From Chitinophagaceae bacterium DXS (GTDB lineage: Bacteria > Bacteroidota > Bacteroidia > Chitinophagales > Chitinophagaceae), in NCBI GenBank assembly GCA_030345135.1, contig CP128386.1:2753677-2817676 (forward strand): 64,000 nt of DNA, given 5' to 3'. Made by a program: the position numbers and the translations under genes. Position 1 is the stretch's first letter; each line of letters opens with the position of its first letter. This document shows positions 36,254 through 43,444 of this stretch, one piece after another. The notes under the pieces were generated by a model, which saw only the letters and a program-made list of their open reading frames with translations, did no database searches and was not told the origin of the DNA.

Positions 36254-36420
36254 GTAATTAAAAGTCAAAAGTAAAAAGTCCCCGCCTGACCGTCGGGCGG
36301 GAAAATTCAAAACTTCCGGTTCGGTCTTGCGTACTTTCTTTTACAGTTGAATGCTGCTAAAGTATAGTGAAGCTCTCCGATTTGAATTTTTTGAATTTTG
36401 ACTTTTTACTTTTGAATTAT
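36254..36420. repeat. Inverted AAAAGTC heptad arrays around a CGCCTGACCGTCGGGCGG hairpin
   Basis: Left arm 36254-36280 (AAAAGTCAAAAGTAAAAAGT). Hairpin CCCGCCTGA/TCGGGCGGG core at 36281-36302. Right arm 36381-36418 in opposite sense (TTTGAATTTTGACTTTTTAC), ending 4 bp from the stop codon of the GH125 gene. Confidence 0.65.
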
Positions 36421-36421
36421 A

Positions 36422-37873
36422 TTATTTCAACAAGTGCGGCCTTTCCCTGTACACTTTCCAGATAAACTCACCGAAAATGGTGTTTGCCCATGCAAACCAT
36501 TTGCGCGTGAATTTGGTTGCGTCGTCTTTATCAAAGCTTTCGTGCATAAAGCCGGTTCCACCATGTGATTTTTGTAACATGTCTAGGCAGAACTTGATTT
36601 CTTTATCGTCATTGCTGGTCATACCACGTATAATGATACTTAGCGGCCAAATGGTGTTGATGCCTGTGTGCGGTCCACCGATGCCCTCTCCTGCTTTTCC
36701 TTTGAAGAAGAACGGGTTTTCAGGTGACAACACAAATTTTCTTGTATTGGCGATCAGTGTTTTGTTGGTGCTGAGATAATTGAAATCATCTTCCATAAAT
36801 TCCAGGTTCAACAGATAAGGGAGCGACAGCAAGGATGGCACGTTAGCATCGTCCATCAGGTTGTAACTACCGAAGCCATTTATTTCAAACGGAATAACAT
36901 CGCCGAACTGCGGATGTTTGGCAACCGCATATTTTTTCAATGCGTCCTGGACCTGGTTGCTCAGTTGTCGTGCTTCCTGGATGAATGGATCGCCGGGAGC
37001 TATTTTGGTAAAGATCCTTGCCATTTGTTCAAGGCTGATCACAGCAAACCAGTTGCTCGGCACCAGATAAGGGAAGATGGTAGCGTCATCACTCGGCCTG
37101 AACATGGAACAGATCAGTCCGTTAGGTTTTACCGGGTAGCCATATCCGCTCAAAGGAACGCCGTCTGTGGCCCATGATGTTTCACGCTGAAAGCTGTAAG
37201 GGCCTTGTCCGTGAAAACGTTGTTGTTCTTTAAATGTTTTTACGATCAGTTTCATGGCTTCTTTCCACTGATCATTAAAAACAGAAGTGTCGCCGGTCAC
37301 TTTATAATAGCCATAGCTTAAACGCACAGGGTAACAAAGACTGTCAATTTCCCATTTACGTTCGTGAATGCCGGGCTTCATATCAGTGTGGTCGGTATGT
37401 TTCCATTCACTCACCTTGCTTGCATCTTTATAAAATGCGTTAGCGTAAGGATCGAGGTGAATGTTTTTTACCTGCCTGTTAATCACACCTCTTATTAACT
37501 GCTGTAATTCCTTATCGTCTTTACATAAGGGCAGATAGGGCCAAACCTGCGCGGTACTGTCACGCAACCACATCGCATCAATATCTCCGGTAATTACGTA
37601 AGTATCGGGAACGCCGTTGTTCATTTCAAAATCAACGGTCGTATCAAGGGTATTCGGGAAACAGTTCTCAAACATCCAGGCTATTTCCTTGTTGCCGATA
37701 TTTTTCTGTACATCAGCTATGATTTTTTCTACGGCAACGCTTTTAAATTTGCGTTCGCCCGCAGCTATACGTACAGTTGGGAAACTACCATTCTCTCCCG
37801 CCATTCCATGTTTGCTGAATGCCATTGCTGCAGAGGCCAGTGCGGCCTGTTGAATAAAGGTTCTTCGTTTCAT
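36422..37873 (-). CDS. Glycoside hydrolase family 125 (exo-alpha-1,6-mannosidase-type)
   Basis: 483 residues. Tat-like signal (MKRRTFIQQAALASAAMAFS; twin Arg at 3-4). The (alpha/alpha)6 barrel matches GH125: AWMFENCFPNTLDTTV, DIDAMWLRDSTAQVWPYL, VKNIHLDPYANAF, YGYPVKPNGLICSMFRPSDD, IGGPHTGINTIWPL and the C-terminal GGTGFMHESFDKDD. Known members release non-reducing alpha-1,6-mannose. With GH92 at 43443 it forms an alpha-mannan or N-glycan trimming capacity, though the two genes are not in one operon. Confidence 0.93.
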   Translation of the reverse strand: MKRRTFIQQAALASAAMAFSKHGMAGENGSFPTVRIAAGERKFKSVAVEKIIADVQKNIGNKEIAWMFENCFPNTLDTTVDFEMNNGVPDTYVITGDIDAMWLRDSTAQVWPYLPLCKDDKELQQLIRGVINRQVKNIHLDPYANAFYKDASKVSEWKHTDHTDMKPGIHERKWEIDSLCYPVRLSYGYYKVTGDTSVFNDQWKEAMKLIVKTFKEQQRFHGQGPYSFQRETSWATDGVPLSGYGYPVKPNGLICSMFRPSDDATIFPYLVPSNWFAVISLEQMARIFTKIAPGDPFIQEARQLSNQVQDALKKYAVAKHPQFGDVIPFEINGFGSYNLMDDANVPSLLSLPYLLNLEFMEDDFNYLSTNKTLIANTRKFVLSPENPFFFKGKAGEGIGGPHTGINTIWPLSIIIRGMTSNDDKEIKFCLDMLQKSHGGTGFMHESFDKDDATKFTRKWFAWANTIFGEFIWKVYRERPHLLK

Positions 37874-37910
37874 CCCTTATTTATTTAGAGTTAAAAGACA
37901 ACAGATAAAT

Positions 37911-38830
37911 CTCTGATGTCTGATTTAAAGATCTCTGATTTCTTATAGCTCATCTTACGTTTGCAATTCAAACAAGCAAAGTATTCATCTTACAATTTCC
38001 TGCCCGGCACCCTTCCTCACATTTGCATATTTACACATTTGCAAATTCGCACATTCTTATCTCTGATGTCTGATTTAAAGATCTCTGATTTCTTATAGCT
38101 CATCTTACGTTTGTAATTCAAACAAGCAAAGTATTCATCTTACAATTTCCTGCCCGGCGTCCTTCCTCACATTTGCATATTTACACATTTGCAAATTCGC
38201 ACATTCTTATCTCTGATGTCTGATGTAAAGATCTCTGATTTCTTTTGGCTCAAGCTTGCTTTGCAATTCAAACAAGCAAAGTATTCATCTTACAATTTCC
38301 TGCCCGGCATTCTTCCTCACATTTGCATATTTACACATTTGCAAATTCGCACATTCTTATCTCTGATGTCTGATTTAAAGATCTCTGATTTCTTATAGCT
38401 CATCTTACGTTTGTAATTCAAACAAGCAAAGTATTCATCTTACAATTTCCTGCCCGGTATCCTTCCTCACATTTGCATATTTACACATTTGCAAATTCCC
38501 ACATTCTTATCTCTGATGTCTGATGTAAAGATCTCTGATTTCTTTTGGCTCAAGCTTGCTTTGTAATTCAAACAAGCAAAGTATTCATCTTAGAATTTCC
38601 TGCCAGGCATCTTTCCTCACATTTGCATATTTACACATTTGCAAATTCGCACATTCATTATCAATTCTCCACTATCAATTCTCCATTAATATTTGAAGAT
38701 CTCTGATTTCTTATAGCTCATCTTACGTTTGTAATTCAAACAGGCAAAGTATTCATCTTACAATTTCCTGCCCGGCATTCTTACTCACATTTGCATATTT
38801 ACACATTTGCAAATTCGTACATTCATTGTC
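37911..38830. repeat. Tandem satellite: five copies of a 150-bp unit plus a partial sixth
   Basis: The word CTCTGATGTCTGAT starts at 37911, 38061, 38211, 38361 and 38511, an exact 150-bp period. A further partial copy runs ~38695-38820 after an insertion of CAATTCTCCACTATCAATTC-type sequence. Each unit contains TCTGATT heptads, a CTTACGTTTGTAATTC segment, CAATTTCCTGCCCGGC and an ATTTGCATATTTACAC octad array. Copies alternate slightly (third and fifth carry TTTTGGCTCAAGCTTGC). Non-coding. Confidence 0.92.
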
Positions 38831-38845
38831 AATTCTCCATTAATT

Positions 38846-39238
38846 CTAGTCTCTCCCTTTCAGTTCAATCTTCGGGAACAAAGTCATTAGAAACATCACA
38901 AATGACAATATCAGTAAAAGATAGATACCGGCTCTTTTTTCGGGACAATCGCCAAGATAACACGAGGTCACGAGGATGTAGTTGCGTATTGACCAGGCAA
39001 AATTGAAAATAGCGATAAACATGTTCGTGCGTTTCGACCAGATGCGTGGTACCAGGAAGAATATGATTGCAACAATACTCATGACAATATTTACAAGACC
39101 CGGCTTTCCGAAGGATGTGCCCGTAGCCTTTAGCCCCGTAATTGTTATTTGCTGGCTGGCAACATAGCTCCAGGGCATAAAACAGTTCGCTATAATGGCC
39201 AATGCAACAACAACACCTATTATCTGGGAATATTTCAT
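38846..39238 (-). CDS. Small four-helix membrane protein of unknown function
   Basis: 130 residues with four hydrophobic segments: IIGVVVALAIIANCFMPW, LVNIVMSIVAIIFFLVP, MFIAIFNFAWSIRNYILV and GIYLLLILSFVMFLMTLF. Two Cys in TSCYLGDCPEK. No named family recognised, but such small integral membrane proteins are common in Bacteroidota. Its stop codon is formed at the edge of a CAATTCTCCATTAATTC array. Confidence 0.65.
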   Translation of the reverse strand: MKYSQIIGVVVALAIIANCFMPWSYVASQQITITGLKATGTSFGKPGLVNIVMSIVAIIFFLVPRIWSKRTNMFIAIFNFAWSIRNYILVTSCYLGDCPEKRAGIYLLLILSFVMFLMTLFPKIELKGRD

Positions 39239-39370
39239 GAATACTTAATTTTTAGCCGGCGGCACCGGCATTCTCAATGGCGCAAATATAGTGTAAGAGT
39301 GCATCCAAAAGTTCAAAGGCTGAATTGGCGGAACATGTGTATATTCAGGCCGTTACCAATCAGATGCATT

Positions 39371-40381
39371 ATGAGTCATTTCCCGGTCTCGAGCTCTAAT
39401 CTTTCAGCGGCTCACCTTGGCAGTTATTTAAAAGATCAATACAATATAGAAGGAAATGTCCATTGCTCGCTTCTAAGAGCTGGCGTTAATCACACATATT
39501 TGCTGGGATGTGGTGATGAGCGTTTCGTTTTTCGCGTATACAGCCTCAACTGGAGAACCAGGCCTGAAATTGAGGAAGAGATAAAACTGGTCCGATACTT
39601 AAAAGAGAAAGCCATACCTGTTTCTTATGCTATTCCGGACAGGAACGGAAATCACATCCAGGTTTTGAATGCCCCGGAAGGTGAAAGATTGGGTGTATTA
39701 TTTTCCATTGCGGAAGGTGATAAACTTCACAATTATCCTGAAGAGCTGCACAGCGCTGTGGGAGCAATTATGGCTAACATGCATCTTGTAACCGAAAACC
39801 TCGAAATTGAACGGACGGATTATACCTGGGATGTTTTTCTTGTGGATCCATTTAAACATATACGTAAGTTCATTTCAGCGGATAGTGAAGAAATGCAGTT
39901 TTTGGAGAGAACAGCAAAATGGTTGTCGAAACAGTTGTCCGATGCAGACGCCAGTAAGCTTCGCAAAGGCGTTGTGCACCTGGATATATGGTTCGACAAC
40001 CTGAATATTACAGAGAGCGGCAAAATAACACTTTTTGATTTTGACTTTTGCGGTAACGGCTTTCTGTGCCTTGATGTTGCTTACTATGTATTGCAACTTT
40101 ATCATGTGGAGCGGGATGAAGAAACACGTGACAAAAAATTAGCCGCATTCTTTAAAGGGTATGAATTCATTGTGCCACTAAGTCCGGAGGAAAAAAGAAT
40201 CTTACCAATGCTCGGAGTGGCGTTGTATATTTTCTATTTGGGTGTTCAGAGCAACCGTTATGAGAACTGGTCCAATTCTTTTCTAAGCGAGAGTTATCTG
40301 AAGCGATTTATTTCGCAACTTGTGAAGCGTTATTACGACTTGCATGGATTAGGAAAGGAAAGAGAGATGGCTGATGGCTGA
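39371..40381 (+). CDS. Aminoglycoside phosphotransferase (APH)-family kinase
   Basis: 336 residues from ATG 39371 (MSHFPVSSSNLSAAHLG); the longer frame overlaps the divergent membrane gene and is unlikely. Kinase-like fold: LLRAGVNHTYLL, FVFRVYS, the catalytic loop VVHLDIWFDNLNI (HxD...N) and the metal Asp in LFDFDFCG. Resembles homoserine/choline kinase-like APH enzymes; probably phosphorylates a small hydroxyl metabolite, target unknown. The last residues MADG and the stop are encoded by the start of a GCTGATG heptad array. Confidence 0.85.
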   Translation: MSHFPVSSSNLSAAHLGSYLKDQYNIEGNVHCSLLRAGVNHTYLLGCGDERFVFRVYSLNWRTRPEIEEEIKLVRYLKEKAIPVSYAIPDRNGNHIQVLNAPEGERLGVLFSIAEGDKLHNYPEELHSAVGAIMANMHLVTENLEIERTDYTWDVFLVDPFKHIRKFISADSEEMQFLERTAKWLSKQLSDADASKLRKGVVHLDIWFDNLNITESGKITLFDFDFCGNGFLCLDVAYYVLQLYHVERDEETRDKKLAAFFKGYEFIVPLSPEEKRILPMLGVALYIFYLGVQSNRYENWSNSFLSESYLKRFISQLVKRYYDLHGLGKEREMADG

Positions 40382-40677
40382 TTTCCGGATTGCTGATTTT
40401 TTGAATTAAGGGATACCAATATCTAACATTCAGAAAAATAGTACGATCACATCAGGAACCGGGCGCTCTCTCCTGTCGTCATTTTCTGGTAAACACGGAT
40501 CGTCATGTGAACTATGAAAATTGGTTTGCCTCAAGCAAAAGGAAAAGGCAATACACTTAAGCTGAATTCCCTAAGGGAAAAACTGTCTCTGTCGTGAAAT
40601 CTGTCATTGGCACGACAGGGAACATTTCCCACAGTCGGGATGTAGGACACATTTTCGCCCACCTGATACCTCACCCC
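40382..40677. repeat. Dispersed intergenic repeat, paralogous to 58850-59125
   Basis: 40382-40410 is a GCTGATT heptad array. 40480-40620 contains TTTCTGGTAAACACGGATCG, CGTCATGTGAACTATG, TACACTTAAGCTGAATTCCC, AGGGAAAAACTGTC and CTGTCATTGGCACGA, all with close counterparts in the same order at 58850-59125. 40655-40690 is a CTCACCC heptad array that encodes the last residues and stop codon of the next gene on the minus strand. Confidence 0.65.
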
Positions 40678-41340
40678 TCACCCCTTACCCGTCCCCAACT
40701 CAATAATATCCTTCCCATCTATAACTTGCTTCGGATATGGTTCAAGAGCAACATGGATCATGGCAAGACCAAGCTCCTGTAGTGTACAAAATCCTTTAGG
40801 ATATAAGGCCCGGCCAATGGGAAACATCCAATTGATGTATTTGTAAAATGATTTCGCATTTTTCAGTCCGGGAGTCGGTTTAATAAAACCCGGTCTTACG
40901 GCATAGACTTTTTTAAAGGGAAGCTTCATGAGATCATTTTCAGTTTTCCCTTTTACTCTTGCCCATCTGCTCCTACCCCTTTCAGAACTATCGGTGCCAG
41001 CTCCGGAAATATATTCAAAAACCATTTGCGGACTTTGCCTGCTCAATGTTTCCGCTACATGCATGGTAAGCGTATATGTCATCTTATAATACTCATCCGC
41101 AGATATGCCGACGGAAGAAATACCCAGGCAGAACAAACATGCATCATAGCCTTTCAGTTGATCTTCAATAGCAGAAAGATCATAAAAGTTCCCATGAATA
41201 ATTTCTCTAAGCTTCGGATGACTTATTCCCAAAGGCTTTCTGCTTATCGACAATACCTCATCAACAGCAGGATGCAGCAAACATTCATGCATCACGCCCT
41301 CTCCCACCATCCCCGTCGTTCCTGTAACTATAACTTTCAT
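40678..41340 (-). CDS. NAD(P)-binding epimerase/dehydratase-like oxidoreductase
   Basis: 220 residues with an N-terminal Rossmann loop TGTTGMVGEGVMHECL and LFCLGISSVGISADEYYKMT, followed by FEYISGAGTDSSE and KGKTENDL, where the Tyr-x-x-x-Lys pair of the extended SDR family is only partly kept. C-terminal YAVRPGFIKPTPG. Similar to NAD-dependent epimerase/HTATIP2-like oxidoreductases. Substrate unknown. Probably separate from the AraC-SDR pair. Confidence 0.82.
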   Translation of the reverse strand: MKVIVTGTTGMVGEGVMHECLLHPAVDEVLSISRKPLGISHPKLREIIHGNFYDLSAIEDQLKGYDACLFCLGISSVGISADEYYKMTYTLTMHVAETLSRQSPQMVFEYISGAGTDSSERGRSRWARVKGKTENDLMKLPFKKVYAVRPGFIKPTPGLKNAKSFYKYINWMFPIGRALYPKGFCTLQELGLAMIHVALEPYPKQVIDGKDIIELGTGKG

Positions 41341-41394
41341 CTTTTTCTTTTCTTATTAGTTATCTTATTTCTCGTCCACTCTTCTCTTCTTTCC

Positions 41395-41475
41395 ATCTTA
41401 CCCGTCTTACATGTCTTACGATCTTACGGTCTTACGATCTTACAATCTTACTGTCTTACAATCCTACTGTCTTAC
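41395..41475. repeat. TCTTACG octad array at the end of the AraC gene
   Basis: About ten degenerate copies of an 8-nt unit (CTTACGAT, CTTACGGT, CTTACAAT, CTTACTGT). It runs into the AraC coding region: the final residues VRQ and the stop codon are encoded by the array. The same word family, in the same sense relative to the gene, follows the CDS at 62600. Confidence 0.75.
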
Positions 41476-42276
41476 CCCCGAAGGGTTCACCCCAAACATC
41501 TTTTTAAACGAGTAAGAAAAATGTGCAATGCTTTCGAAGCCCACTTCGAGATAGACATCAGAAGGTTTCTTTCCCTGCTCTTTGATTAGATAATAAGCTT
41601 CCTGCAATCTTTTTTGTAATAGCCATCGACTTGGCGATGTACTGAATATTTTTTCAAAGTCGCGTTTGAATGTGGCAAGACTCCTTCCTGTAAGATAAGC
41701 CAGTCTTTTTAGCTCAACGTTAAACTTAAAATTCTTATTCATGAATTCCTGGAGATCTATTTTGCCGGGATCATTGAAATCAAACAATGTATTCTTTAGG
41801 GCGGGGAATTTTTTCAATAATAGAAAAAGTGCCTCATTCACTTTCAGTGAAACTAATTCAGCCGGTAAAGGCTCATCCAGATACGGCAGTATGGATGTAA
41901 CATAACTTTGCAAAAGCGCGTCGGGAGCTATATGCATAATTGCATCTTCAGTGGGTTCGTGTCTGTCAGTTGTGTAATTGTAATCCATGCTGAATTTTCG
42001 CAGTGTATCCTGATCGAATATGACGGATAACAACTTAAAAGTGCCGCCGTTTGATGGCGGTACCTTGGTAAACTTGGCAAGATGATTTCTTCTGAAAAAA
42101 GCAAAATCGCCTTCTTTAAATGTGAAAGTCCGGTTCTGAAGCTGAATGATCATGCTTCCGGATATAAGATGTCCGAAAACATGTTCCGGAATAAATTGCT
42201 CACCCTCGCGGCTAAACGCCGTGTAGCATGAATAAAGTATCCCGGAAACCTGTTTGTATTCAGTTAATGCGTCCAT
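41464..42276 (-). CDS. AraC-family transcriptional regulator
   Basis: 270 residues from ATG 42276 (MDALTEYKQVSGILY); a TTG start 18 bp upstream would overlap the SDR stop. N-terminal cupin-like sensing region (FGHLISGSMIIQLQNRTFTF, EGDFAFFRRNHLAKF) and a C-terminal double helix-turn-helix (LKRLAYLTGRSLATFKRDFE; DVYLEVGFESIAHFSYSFKK). Likely the regulator of the SDR gene 14 bp upstream, with which it probably forms one transcript. C-terminus is set by the octad array. Confidence 0.9.
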   Translation of the reverse strand: MDALTEYKQVSGILYSCYTAFSREGEQFIPEHVFGHLISGSMIIQLQNRTFTFKEGDFAFFRRNHLAKFTKVPPSNGGTFKLLSVIFDQDTLRKFSMDYNYTTDRHEPTEDAIMHIAPDALLQSYVTSILPYLDEPLPAELVSLKVNEALFLLLKKFPALKNTLFDFNDPGKIDLQEFMNKNFKFNVELKRLAYLTGRSLATFKRDFEKIFSTSPSRWLLQKRLQEAYYLIKEQGKKPSDVYLEVGFESIAHFSYSFKKMFGVNPSGVRQ

Positions 42277-42290
42277 TTGTATTAAATTCT

Positions 42291-43178
42291 TCAATTGTTA
42301 GCGTTCGCCATGGTAAGAATTTGTGCTGCATCTGTTTCAAAGAAATTAACGGCGTCGTCATGGTCTGTTGAAAGTGTTACATCCAGCCATTTATTAAATT
42401 CTTCTTCGCGATCTGCATTTGCCCGTTTAAGAAGTCCGGCAGCATCACTTCCCAACAACAAATGTAACGGAGGTTGAGCATGATTTGCAACATCTATCAT
42501 CACCTTTGCCGCTTTAACAGGATCGCCGGAGGGAACAAAATCACTTCTTAACACTTTTGCCATTACGCCGACGGTTTGATCATAGTCCGGGATATTTGTT
42601 GCATACGTCATTGAAGAACCAGCCCAATCGGTGCGGAAGCCTCCGGGTTCAATAATCGTGATCTTTATACCCAGTGGTGCAACTTCTTTAGATACAGCTT
42701 CAGAAAAACCGACAAGGGCAAATTTTGCCGCCTGGTAGATGGATACTCCAGGTGTGCCAACGCGCCCACCGATAGAGCTGACCTGTAAAATACGCCCGGA
42801 CTGCTGTTTGCGAAGATGAGGAAGAACTGCGCGGGTAACATACACTGCACCCCAGAAGTTTGTATCTATCTGGCTGTGCATCTGTTCCCTTGTAAATGCT
42901 TCTGCTGCGCCAGTGATTCCAAAGCCCGCGTTATTTACAACAACATCTATTCTACCGAACAGGCTAACAGCTTCATTCACCACAGATGTAACCGCTTGTT
43001 CATCAGTCACATCCAGTTGTAATGTTTGCAATTGACCGGGATACTTTTCTTTAAGATCCTTCAGTGCTTCTGTGTTTCGTGCAGTAGCTACAACACTATC
43101 GCCGCTATGTAAAACGGCTTCCGTAAGGCTGCGTCCAAGACCTCTTGAACTTCCTGTGATAAACCAAACTTTTTTCAT
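42291..43178 (-). CDS. Short-chain dehydrogenase/reductase (SDR)
   Basis: 295 residues of the classical SDR type: cofactor loop FITGSSRGLGRSL, DVTD, NNAGFGITGA, the catalytic Ser in LQVSSIGGRVG and YQAAK (Tyr-x-x-x-Lys), then EPGGFRTDW. Oxidoreductase of unknown substrate; annotated in many genomes as an oxidoreductase paired with an AraC regulator, as here. Confidence 0.93.
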   Translation of the reverse strand: MKKVWFITGSSRGLGRSLTEAVLHSGDSVVATARNTEALKDLKEKYPGQLQTLQLDVTDEQAVTSVVNEAVSLFGRIDVVVNNAGFGITGAAEAFTREQMHSQIDTNFWGAVYVTRAVLPHLRKQQSGRILQVSSIGGRVGTPGVSIYQAAKFALVGFSEAVSKEVAPLGIKITIIEPGGFRTDWAGSSMTYATNIPDYDQTVGVMAKVLRSDFVPSGDPVKAAKVMIDVANHAQPPLHLLLGSDAAGLLKRANADREEEFNKWLDVTLSTDHDDAVNFFETDAAQILTMANANN

Positions 43179-43268
43179 TTTTTATTGCTTTTGTGATACA
43201 AAGATCACTCAGCAATGAGCCTGGTTGTTTTCGTGAAAAGCTCAAATTTAGTTTCGTGAAAAGCTCAG

Positions 43269-43444
43269 TTTTTTAATGGAGAGTTGAAAATTGACAATTG
43301 AAAATGATGGCCACTGAAACACTGAAGCACAGATTTATTCGTCTCGCGTCCCGGGCAAAAAGTGACTCTTTCGGCGCTTTCCACCATTATCAATTTTCCC
43401 CGCCTGAATGACGTCAGTCGGGCAGGAATTTTCAATTTTCAATT
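43269..43444. repeat. Inverted AATTGAA heptad arrays with a CGCCTGAATGACGTCAG element
   Basis: Left arm 43272-43310 (GTTGAAAATTGACAATTG); right arm 43384-43444 in opposite sense (TTTTCAATTTTCAATTA). A CCCGCCTGAATGACG..CAGTCGGGCAGG element is embedded at 43398-43425. The right arm supplies the stop-codon context of the GH92 gene. The core 43311-43380 shows no gene. Confidence 0.65.

Noticed and set aside
38189-38398. 69-codon frame in the 150-bp satellite
   Set aside because: Spans the unit boundary and repeats part of itself; non-coding satellite.
37911-38830. Considered as a CRISPR array
   Set aside because: Units are 150 bp with no short conserved repeat separated by unique spacers, and there are no cas genes.
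41395-41475. Considered as a set of regulator binding sites
   Set aside because: It overlaps the coding end of the AraC gene, and the same word array follows an unrelated gene at 62600, so position relates to gene ends, not promoters.
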